A DNA stretch of 10,942 nucleotides from an uncultured Pseudomonadota bacterium (GTDB lineage: Bacteria; Pseudomonadota; Alphaproteobacteria; RF32; CAG-239): assembly GCA_902796625.1 (NCBI GenBank), contig CADBPX010000027.1, forward strand, positions 1 to 10,942, written 5' to 3'. Shown here piece by piece: positions 1 to 5,633 of this stretch. The notes under the pieces were generated by a model. It ran no database searches and was not told where the DNA came from. It was given only the letters and a program-made list of their open reading frames with translations. A program made the translations under genes and the position numbers. Position 1 is the stretch's first letter; the number at the start of each line of letters is the position of its first letter.

Positions 1-170
1 AGATTCTCCGTGGTTTTATGTTTAGAGAGAAAAATAGTAATGGCATTCATGTCACATTGAGTTCCCCAAGCTGCATTCATGGCGTTTGGAGTGCCTTTTT
101 CATCATAAGTACCGATAATTAACACCGGCATCGGTGCCATAATTAAATCTTTACCAATATTTTTTTTCAT
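1..170 (-). CDS. Flavin reductase-like FMN-binding protein (flavoredoxin type), N-terminal part only
   Basis: Translation from the ATG at 170 (complement) begins MKKNIGKDLIMAPMPVLIIG and continues through DEKGTPNAMNAAWGTQCDMN to the window edge, about 56 residues. The opening 'P.PV.ii.t.d..G.pNam..aW' is typical of the flavin reductase-like split-barrel family that includes flavoredoxin, cytoplasmic proteins that bind FMN and pass electrons to or from partner proteins. A strong Shine-Dalgarno (GGAG) sits just before the ATG. The gene starts 19 bp after the stop of the DUF362 gene on the same strand, so the two are almost certainly co-transcribed from the promoter at 1200-1230. The C-terminus lies outside the window, so its length and partner cannot be judged. 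Family call fairly sure, physiological role unknown. Confidence 0.8.
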   Translation of the reverse strand, partial: MKKNIGKDLIMAPMPVLIIGTYDEKGTPNAMNAAWGTQCDMNAITIFLSKHKTTEN

Positions 171-189
171 AATTTTCTCCTTAGAATAT

Positions 190-1173
190 TTAATCTAAAT
201 TTACCAGTTCGTATTCACGCGAGCCTAAGCCTAAAGATTCGGCATAAGGTAAGATATGCCGCCCGTTTTGGCGTTCAACTCGGGCAATAAAATGGTCGCG
301 GCCTCTATCGGTAGAAGCCCAAATTTTATCGATACAGGCTTGATCAACGGCCACCGGATCGGTTGATGCTAAAATTCCGATGTCTGCCATGCACGGATCT
401 TCCGGATGTGAGTCACAATCACAATCAACGGATAAATTGTTCATCACGTCGATATACAAGATGTTTCCGTGCATATAATCAGCTACTGCTTTTGCTGCTT
501 CAGCCATTGATTCCAAAAAAGCATTTTGTTCGGCGATTTTGCTCCATACTTCATCAACATTGCGGGTTACGCCGGCGCTATGGATATATGCTTTACCGGC
601 TGATGAAGCGATGCCGATGGATTGGTTTTTCAAAACACCGCCGAAGCCGCCCATGGCATGGCCTTTAAAGTGTGCCAAATTTAAAATTGCATCATAGTTT
701 TTGAGATGGGCGCCGACAATGTCGTACTTTAAGTGTTTTCCTTTAGTTACCGGAATTTCAAATTCTTCTTCGGCATCCATAATATCGACGTTGGCTATTT
801 TGGTAAAACCATGTTCTTCAATGGCTTTCCAATGTTCGGCTGAAGTATTGCGGCGGCCTTCATAGGCGGTGTTGCATTCAACAATGGTGGCGTTTAACTC
901 TTTAACCAATTTACCGATAAGCTCAGGTTTAAGATAATTATGTCCTCCCGGCTCTCCGGTAGAAATTTTAACCCCGATGTTACCGGTTAGATTTTTACCC
1001 AGAGCCCTATATATTTTGACAAGACTTTCTGGAGTAATTTCTTTTGTATAATAAACGATTGATTTTGCCATATTTTTCTCCTTATTCTGTAATTGTGCAG
1101 CAGTTAACTTTTTGCCAAAAATACTGGAAATAAAAGCACATGAAAACAATTTTAAAAAATCACGTCTTTGCAT
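190..1173 (-). CDS. DUF362 protein with twin-arginine signal; candidate nickel-pincer (LarA-like) enzyme
   Basis: DUF362-family protein of 327 residues from the ATG at 1173. That start is preferred over the ATG two codons upstream (1179) because GAGAGG lies six bases before it. The N-terminus MQRRDFLKLF plus a hydrophobic stretch looks like a twin-arginine signal, implying export of a folded, cofactor-loaded protein. Counting from the ATG at 1179, the core motif around 174-200 holds His174, Gly-rich GGFGG, Lys184-Asn, then GK and His200. His-x9-Lys-x15-His is the spacing of His174/Lys184/His200 in lactate racemase LarA, where they are an acid/base, the cofactor tether and the nickel ligand. 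A Cys cluster (DCDCDSHPEDPC, about 252-263) follows. The C-terminal ferredoxin domain found in many DUF362 proteins is absent. A second in-frame start at 1071 (MAKSIVYY) has an even better ribosome site and would give a 293-residue cytoplasmic form. It is co-transcribed with the flavin reductase. Family call firm; NPN use is inference. Confidence 0.85.
   Translation of the reverse strand: MQRRDFLKLFSCAFISSIFGKKLTAAQLQNKEKNMAKSIVYYTKEITPESLVKIYRALGKNLTGNIGVKISTGEPGGHNYLKPELIGKLVKELNATIVECNTAYEGRRNTSAEHWKAIEEHGFTKIANVDIMDAEEEFEIPVTKGKHLKYDIVGAHLKNYDAILNLAHFKGHAMGGFGGVLKNQSIGIASSAGKAYIHSAGVTRNVDEVWSKIAEQNAFLESMAEAAKAVADYMHGNILYIDVMNNLSVDCDCDSHPEDPCMADIGILASTDPVAVDQACIDKIWASTDRGRDHFIARVERQNGRHILPYAESLGLGSREYELVNLD
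1069..1083 (-). promoter_or_regulatory. Internal ribosome binding site and alternative start in the DUF362 gene
   Basis: On the minus strand AAGGAG (1083-1078) is followed by a six-base spacer and ATG GCA AAA at 1071. This start lies after the whole twin-arginine signal and matches where signal-less DUF362 proteins normally begin (MAK..VYYT). It either yields a second, cytoplasmic isoform or is a remnant of a gene that later gained an export signal. Confidence 0.6.
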
Positions 1174-1199
1174 TAACATCCTCTCATTTATTTTTTTCT

Positions 1200-1230
1200 A
1201 CTCTAACAATTAGAGTTTACTTTAAGTCAA
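1200..1230 (-). promoter_or_regulatory. MerR-type promoter/operator for the DUF362-flavin reductase operon
   Basis: On the minus strand, TTGACT (1230-1225) and TAGAGT (1205-1200) are separated by exactly 19 bp. Long 19-bp spacers holding a dyad are characteristic of promoters activated by MerR-family regulators. The spacer contains a 16-bp imperfect dyad, TTAGAGTTTACTTTAA on the plus strand (1210-1225). It differs at only two positions from the dyad in front of the aldo/keto reductase gene (3648-3663). An extra perfect inverted repeat ACTCTAA-CAA-TTAGAGT (1200-1216) overlaps the -10. The predicted transcription start is about 20 bp before the ATG at 1173. Confidence 0.7.
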
Positions 1231-1258
1231 GAAAAATGTTTAAGTTTTACATTTTTAA

Positions 1259-1290
1259 TTGACTCTCGAAGTTTTTTTACGGAATATAGC
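1259..1290 (+). promoter_or_regulatory. Possible promoter for the polyferredoxin-tatAC operon
   Basis: TTGACT (1259-1264) is a good -35. The best -10 candidates are AATATA (1283-1288, 18-bp spacer) or TATAGC (1285-1290, 20-bp spacer); neither is strong. The clear dyad of the two MerR-like promoters is missing here, so this operon may be regulated differently. The implied leader before the ATG at 1312 is very short. Confidence 0.35.
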
Positions 1291-1311
1291 ATAAAAATTG
1301 GTTGCGTGCTG

Positions 1312-2601
1312 ATGAAAAATAAAATTTTGATATATACCCGACTAATCATCGCATTAATGGTTGCAGTTTTATGCGGTTTAGCTTTTTTTGCCAAAATTTA
1401 TCCCTTAAAAATATTTGATATGCAGTTTACGGCTGCCGTGCAGAGCGGGATAGTAATCGGTGCGGAATTTAGTTTGATTTTGTTGCTTATTTTGTTGGTT
1501 TTAACTTTGTTGTTCGGGCGTATATATTGTTCGACATTATGTCCGTTGGGATTATATCAGGAATTGCTGACAATTTTGTTCAAGCCGTTTTATAAAAAAC
1601 GTAAACCTCAACCGGCAAAGCATTATATATATGCATATTTGGGGGCGGCAATTTTATTTGGTACACTGTTTGGCGGAACGGTTGTTTGGTTGCGTATGCT
1701 TGATCCGTACTCGGTGGCCGGTAATGCCATGAGCGGTGCTTGTTATGGTTTGGGTTTTGTGGCGGTGCTGACTGTTTTAGTCTTTTTTAAAAAGCGTTTT
1801 TTCTGCACGAATATCTGTCCGGTAGGGGCAATTTTAGGTTTGCTTTCACGTTTTTCACTTTTAAAAATTCGCCTCGATGAGGATAAGTGTAAAATGTGCG
1901 GTTTATGCGCGCGATCTTGTCCGTGCGGGGCTATAGATTTTAAAAATCATACAATTAATAATGAAACTTGTATTAAATGTTTTAAGTGCTTGGCGCATTG
2001 TAAGCACGGTGCTTTGTATTACGGACTGCCCAAGGCGGCAACACCGAAATTCAGTATGCAACGCCGCCAGTTTGTGATCGGAGCTCTCAGCGTTGCCACG
2101 GTGTATGTTGCTCATAAAGGAGCATTATTATGGAGATTGCTGACACCGAAAAATAAAATAATTTTGCCGGCCGGTTCGGGTGATGTTCCGGAATTTTCCA
2201 ACCATTGCTTAAATTGTAATCTTTGCGTGCAAAATTGTCCGATGAAAATTATTAAACCGGCATCTGCCGAAACGCCTGTTGTACACCTTGATTACAGTAA
2301 GGCGTTTTGCGATTTTAACTGTCATAAATGCGCGGAAATATGTCCGAGCGGAGCCATAAAAAGGCTTAGTCTGGCTGAAAAACAAAAAACTAAGATTGCC
2401 ACGGCAACGGTTAATGAAGATATTTGCATAAAATGCGGTTTGTGCGCGCAAGAATGCCCGCGCGAGATTATTATAAAACAAGATGGTGAATATCCGCTTA
2501 TTCGCTACGATGAATGTATTGGGTGCGGTGCTTGTGCCGGAATTTGTCCGGTAAAGGCTATTACCATAGAAGCAGTAGATCAACAACATATTTTGAACTA
2601 A
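1312..2601 (+). CDS. Membrane polyferredoxin, NapH-like half fused to a NapG-like half through an internal twin-arginine segment
   Basis: This 429-residue protein probably oxidises quinol or passes electrons across the inner membrane. Numbering from the ATG at 1312, the N-terminal half has about four membrane helices and two CxxxCP motifs (C73/C77 and C165/C169), as in NapH/NosR-type proteins. Two [4Fe-4S] motifs follow (from C193 and C220), presumably cytoplasmic. At 249-270 comes MQRRQFVIGA and a hydrophobic stretch, a twin-arginine signal-anchor in mid-protein. After it are four more [4Fe-4S] motifs (from C299, C333, C372, C402), of which the second is irregular (Cx3Cx2Cx3C). This resembles NapG, a Tat-exported polyferredoxin, so the C-terminal half is probably periplasmic. 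A GTG at 1306 is an alternative start; no convincing Shine-Dalgarno precedes either. tatA begins 11 bp downstream. General function confident, electron partners unknown. Confidence 0.85.
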   Translation: MKNKILIYTRLIIALMVAVLCGLAFFAKIYPLKIFDMQFTAAVQSGIVIGAEFSLILLLILLVLTLLFGRIYCSTLCPLGLYQELLTILFKPFYKKRKPQPAKHYIYAYLGAAILFGTLFGGTVVWLRMLDPYSVAGNAMSGACYGLGFVAVLTVLVFFKKRFFCTNICPVGAILGLLSRFSLLKIRLDEDKCKMCGLCARSCPCGAIDFKNHTINNETCIKCFKCLAHCKHGALYYGLPKAATPKFSMQRRQFVIGALSVATVYVAHKGALLWRLLTPKNKIILPAGSGDVPEFSNHCLNCNLCVQNCPMKIIKPASAETPVVHLDYSKAFCDFNCHKCAEICPSGAIKRLSLAEKQKTKIATATVNEDICIKCGLCAQECPREIIIKQDGEYPLIRYDECIGCGACAGICPVKAITIEAVDQQHILN

Positions 2602-2612
2602 GGAGAAAAACA

Positions 2613-2933
2613 ATGTCACTGGGTATTACGGAAATTATTTTAATTTTAGTTGTGGTTTTAGTGCTGTTCGGCGGTAAAAAAATACCAGAATTAGCTCAAG
2701 GACTGGGTAAGGCTCAGGCTGAATATAAAAAAGCTAAGGCGGCAATCGAAAATGAGGTTAACGAGTTTAAAAATGAGGTTGCTAAAGCCGCAGAGGAAAA
2801 TCGTCCGCTAAAAACATCAAGTAAAAAAGCGGCAACAAAAGTTGCAAAGAAATCTGCCAGCGTGAAAAAAGTTTCTGCTAAAAAAACGGCAACAACCAAA
2901 ACTAAAGTAACTCGTAAAACAACCAAAAAATAA
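2613..2933 (+). CDS. tatA: Sec-independent protein translocase subunit TatA
   Basis: TatA assembles the pore-forming part of the twin-arginine translocase, which exports folded, cofactor-bearing proteins. The 106-residue product has the standard order: a short N-terminus with a polar Glu at position 7, a transmembrane helix (about 8-19), the FGGKKIPEL hinge (19-27), then an amphipathic helix (GLGKAQAEYKKA, 30-41). The last 39 residues (68-106) are low-complexity, with 14 Lys, one Arg and no acidic residue, much more basic than the usual acidic or mixed TatA tail. The ATG at 2613 has TAAGGAG upstream, overlapping the previous stop; an in-frame extension back to 2514 is only read-through of the neighbouring coding region. 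tatC overlaps its stop codon. No tatB lies next to it, suggesting a minimal TatAC system, unless tatB is elsewhere. Confidence 0.92.
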   Translation: MSLGITEIILILVVVLVLFGGKKIPELAQGLGKAQAEYKKAKAAIENEVNEFKNEVAKAAEENRPLKTSSKKAATKVAKKSASVKKVSAKKTATTKTKVTRKTTKK

Positions 2934-3634
2934 TGGAAGATCAGCAAGAAGAAACATTTGTCGGCCATTTGGAGGCCTTGCGCAGCGTTTTGATTAAAAG
3001 TCTTTTAGCTTTAGCAATAATGCTGTTGCCGATGTTTATGTTAGCTCCGACGATTTTAAACGCATTAATCAAAGTGATTTTGCAAGACAGCGAAGTTTCT
3101 CTGAACTTTTTTTCACCAATGGAAGTTTTTGTTTTACAGATTAAAATAGCATTAGTTCTCGACGTTTTACTTTGCTTTCCGTATATTGCAAAACAAGTAT
3201 GGAATTTTATTTTACCGGCACTATATAATTCCGAGCGGCAGTTTATTAAATCTATTGTGTGGATATCGAGTTCTCTCTTTATCATCGGGGTTTTATTCTG
3301 TTTGTTTTTTATTTTACCGCTGGTGATTCGCTTTGGGATGAGCTTTGTAACTGATAACATTCAGCCGGTTTTCGGAATTGGCAATCTTATTTCCTTGGCA
3401 TTATGGTTGTCGGTGGTTTTCGGCCTAATGTTCCAATTTCCGCTGATTACCTATGCTTTGCTACGCTTTGGAATTGTCAGTTATCAGACAATGACGGGGA
3501 AACGAGCTTATGTTTTGATCGGGATATTAATATTATCCGGATTGCTGACGCCGCCGGATATAATCAGTCAGCTTATGTTGACATTTCCTACTTATGCTTT
3601 GTTTGAATTAGGCTTATTTTTTGGAAAAAAATAA
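2933..3634 (+). CDS. tatC: Sec-independent protein translocase subunit TatC
   Basis: TatC is the inner-membrane receptor that binds twin-arginine signal peptides. The 233-residue protein has six predicted membrane helices and the family landmarks. These are FVGHLEALR near the N-terminus (9-17), FPY then W-x-F-x-x-PALY-x-x-ER (82-103), the FQFP segment (167-170), LTPPD-x-x-SQ (205-213) and a late Pro and Glu (219, 225). The length is near the lower end for the family but nothing essential appears missing. Its ATG overlaps the tatA stop (TAATG), so the two are translationally coupled. The stop is followed after only eight bases by the -35 of the next promoter, and no terminator is visible between them, so read-through into the aldo/keto reductase operon is possible. 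Confidence 0.95.
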   Translation: MEDQQEETFVGHLEALRSVLIKSLLALAIMLLPMFMLAPTILNALIKVILQDSEVSLNFFSPMEVFVLQIKIALVLDVLLCFPYIAKQVWNFILPALYNSERQFIKSIVWISSSLFIIGVLFCLFFILPLVIRFGMSFVTDNIQPVFGIGNLISLALWLSVVFGLMFQFPLITYALLRFGIVSYQTMTGKRAYVLIGILILSGLLTPPDIISQLMLTFPTYALFELGLFFGKK

Positions 3635-3642
3635 AAAAACAT

Positions 3643-3673
3643 TTGACTTAGAGTATACTCTAACAAATAAACT
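3643..3673 (+). promoter_or_regulatory. MerR-type promoter/operator for the aldo/keto reductase-lar operon
   Basis: TTGACT (3643-3648) and TAAACT (3668-3673) are 19 bp apart. Centred in the spacer is a perfect 16-bp palindrome, TTAGAGTATACTCTAA (3648-3663). A 19-bp spacer plus central dyad is the classic arrangement for MerR-family activators, which untwist the promoter when they sense their signal. No merR-type gene is in this window, so the regulator must be encoded elsewhere. The predicted transcription start is about 25 bp upstream of the ATG at 3705. The same motif, with two changes, precedes the DUF362 gene. Confidence 0.75.
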
Positions 3674-3704
3674 ACCGAAAAAATACGTATTACAGAGGTG
3701 AAAA

Positions 3705-4943
3705 ATGAATAGACGCGAATTTTTAATGAGCACATTGGCCGCCTTTACTTTGGCGGCATTACCGAAGTTGACAATTGCTGAAACAATAGCGGTTTCGGAT
3801 GAGGTTAAAAAACAAATCACCAATAATAATAAACTCGGTTTCGGTTTTATGCGCCTGCCGCTGAAAGATCCGAATGATCAAACCTCTATCGATTATGATT
3901 TGTTAAATACAATGGTTGATAAATTTATGGAGCGCGGTTTTACTTATTTTGATACCGCTTGGATGTATATGGGCTATGAGAGTGAAATGGCTATTAGAAA
4001 AGCTGTTGTTGAACGCAAACCGCGTGACAGCTACACGGTTGCCAGCAAAATGCCGATCGGTATGGTAAAAAGTGCCGAAAATATGGCAGAAATATTTAAC
4101 AAACAGCTGGAAAAAACCGGTCTGGAATATTTTGACTACTATTTAGTTCATAATATTAACGCCAACACGCTGCCTAATGTGGAAAAATATGATCCATTCA
4201 AATTTATTGCTGAAAAGAAAAAAGAGGGAAAGATAAAACACATTGGCTTTTCATTCCACGATAATGCGGAACTTTTGGAAAAAATCTTAAAAGAACATCC
4301 GGAGGTTGAGTTTGTTCAGTTGCAAATTAACTATATTGATTGGGATCATCCGACAATTCAATCGCGTAAATGTTATGAAGTAGCACAAAAATATAATCTT
4401 CCGGTTGTGGTTATGGAGCCGGTTAAAGGCGGCAGTTTGGCCGAGGTGCCGGAAAGCGTTGAAAAAATATTCAAAAAAGCGGAACCGGATATGTCGGTTG
4501 CCTCGTGGGCTATTCGTTATGCGGCAAGTCTTTCGGGAGTTAAAACCGTGTTAAGCGGTATGACGACAATGGAACAATTGGAAGATAACACAAGCTATAT
4601 GCAAAACTTTAAGCCGTTAAACGATTCTGAAAATAAAACCATTGAAGAAGCAATTAAAAAGTTGCATTCAGCCATAGCTATTCCGTGCACCGCTTGCCGC
4701 TATTGTGTTGAGCATTGCCCGATGAAAATAGATATTCCGAGTATGTTTGCGCTTTATAATGCCGAAAAGCAAGAAGCAAGCAGTAAGCCGTTTACGGTTC
4801 AGCGTGTTTATTACAATAATCTTATTGCCCATTCCGGTAAGGCTTCACAGTGTGTGCACTGTAAAAATTGCGAAAAGCACTGCCCGCAGCACATTGTTAT
4901 TAATGAATGGATGACTAAAATTGCCCAAACTTTTGAAGGATAA
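3705..4943 (+). CDS. Tat-exported aldo/keto reductase with C-terminal 2x[4Fe-4S] ferredoxin domain
   Basis: This 412-residue member of the aldo/keto reductase family (the iron-sulfur type, COG1453-like) starts with MNRREFLMSTLAAFTLAALP, a twin-arginine signal, with likely cleavage near residue 26. The TIM-barrel part (about 40-310) keeps the catalytic tetrad: D83 (FDTAWMY), Y88, K115 (ASK) and H149 (LVHN). The C-terminal part has two [4Fe-4S] motifs, C328/C331/C334/C338-Pro and C383/C386/C389/C393-Pro. The substrate is unknown. Export is odd because NAD(P)H is not normally available in the periplasm. Electrons may instead arrive through the clusters, for example from the membrane polyferredoxin encoded upstream. 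It is the first gene of the run controlled by the MerR-like operator (GAGGTG ribosome site at 3695-3700). larB starts six bases after its stop. Family call firm; role inferred. Confidence 0.9.
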   Translation: MNRREFLMSTLAAFTLAALPKLTIAETIAVSDEVKKQITNNNKLGFGFMRLPLKDPNDQTSIDYDLLNTMVDKFMERGFTYFDTAWMYMGYESEMAIRKAVVERKPRDSYTVASKMPIGMVKSAENMAEIFNKQLEKTGLEYFDYYLVHNINANTLPNVEKYDPFKFIAEKKKEGKIKHIGFSFHDNAELLEKILKEHPEVEFVQLQINYIDWDHPTIQSRKCYEVAQKYNLPVVVMEPVKGGSLAEVPESVEKIFKKAEPDMSVASWAIRYAASLSGVKTVLSGMTTMEQLEDNTSYMQNFKPLNDSENKTIEEAIKKLHSAIAIPCTACRYCVEHCPMKIDIPSMFALYNAEKQEASSKPFTVQRVYYNNLIAHSGKASQCVHCKNCEKHCPQHIVINEWMTKIAQTFEG

Positions 4944-4949
4944 AATTAA

Positions 4950-5633
4950 GTGTCAGAGGTATATTCGGATATAGGTTTTGCCAAACTTGATTTAAGTCGG
5001 ACCGAGAGAACCGGACAGCCGGAAACAATTTATTGCGCCGGCAAGACAAAGGAGCAACTTTTAAAAATTTTGCAAACTTTTCAGGCAAAAGGTCAGGCTG
5101 TTTTGGGAACACGCTGTTCGGTTGCACAATATGAATACGTGAAAACCGGAGGTTTGCCGCTGAAATATGATGAGTTGTCGCGCGTTTTGATGCTTGGCTC
5201 GCCGCAAAAAGAAATTTTACACGGTAAACTTGCAATATGCGCTGCCGGAACGGCGGACTTGCCGGTGGCGGAAGAAGCGGCGTTGGTGGCAGAATTTTTA
5301 GGTGCCGAGGTCAACCGGCAGTATGATGTCGGAATAACCGGTTTGCACCGTTTACTTTCAAAAATTGAGGAAATTCGGGAAGCTGATGTCATAATATCTG
5401 TTGCCGGTATGGAAGGAGCACTGGCAAGCGTTATCGCCGGTTTGGTTAAAGCACCGGTGATTGCCGTACCGACATCAGTGGGATACGGTGCATCTTTTGG
5501 CGGTTTAGCCCCGCTTTTGACGATGATAAATTCGTGTGCGGAGGGAATTTCTGTAGTTAATATTGATAACGGCTTTGGGGCCGCGGTTCAGGCTTGCCGA
5601 ATTTTACGGTTAATAGGAAAAAACAATGACTAA
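4950..5633 (+). CDS. larB: Nickel pincer cofactor biosynthesis protein LarB
   Basis: LarB starts synthesis of the nickel-pincer nucleotide cofactor. It carboxylates the pyridinium ring of nicotinic acid adenine dinucleotide and cleaves the phosphoanhydride, giving pyridinium-3,5-biscarboxylic acid mononucleotide, in the cytoplasm. The 227-residue protein has the LarB N-terminal signature (GFAKLDLSRTERTGQPE at 9-25, then GKT) and a PurE-like C-terminal half. That half includes AAGTADLPVAEEA (98-110), VAGMEGALASV (151-161), PTSVGYGASFGG (174-185) and the NSC and NIDNGFGAA segments. C196 in NSC probably corresponds to the conserved active-site Cys of LarB, though I could not align it. It uses a GTG start, supported by GAAGGA nine bases upstream. 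larC overlaps its end by eight bases. Slightly shorter than the Lactobacillus protein, but apparently intact. Confidence 0.95.
   Translation: MSEVYSDIGFAKLDLSRTERTGQPETIYCAGKTKEQLLKILQTFQAKGQAVLGTRCSVAQYEYVKTGGLPLKYDELSRVLMLGSPQKEILHGKLAICAAGTADLPVAEEAALVAEFLGAEVNRQYDVGITGLHRLLSKIEEIREADVIISVAGMEGALASVIAGLVKAPVIAVPTSVGYGASFGGLAPLLTMINSCAEGISVVNIDNGFGAAVQACRILRLIGKNND

Noticed and set aside
363..668. Open frame of 101 codons on the plus strand, opposite the DUF362 gene
   Set aside because: It lies wholly antisense to a well-conserved coding region, has no ribosome site, and its translation (Arg/Cys/Leu-rich) resembles no family.
1306..1311. GTG start for the polyferredoxin
   Set aside because: It adds only two residues and has no better ribosome site than the ATG at 1312. 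It remains possible.
2514..2612. Upstream in-frame extension of TatA to the ATG at 2514
   Set aside because: It overlaps the ferredoxin codons of the preceding gene and would put a non-hydrophobic extension before the TatA helix. The ATG at 2613 has a clear ribosome site.
2209..2968. Open frames on the minus strand across the polyferredoxin, tatA and tatC genes
   Set aside because: They are antisense to confidently assigned genes; the Lys-rich TatA tail creates a Phe/Leu-rich reverse frame by composition alone.
3705..4943. Aldo/keto reductase as the nickel-pincer-dependent enzyme of the locus
   Set aside because: It has a full ordinary catalytic tetrad and no His-x9-Lys-x15-His pattern. The DUF362 protein is a far better candidate.
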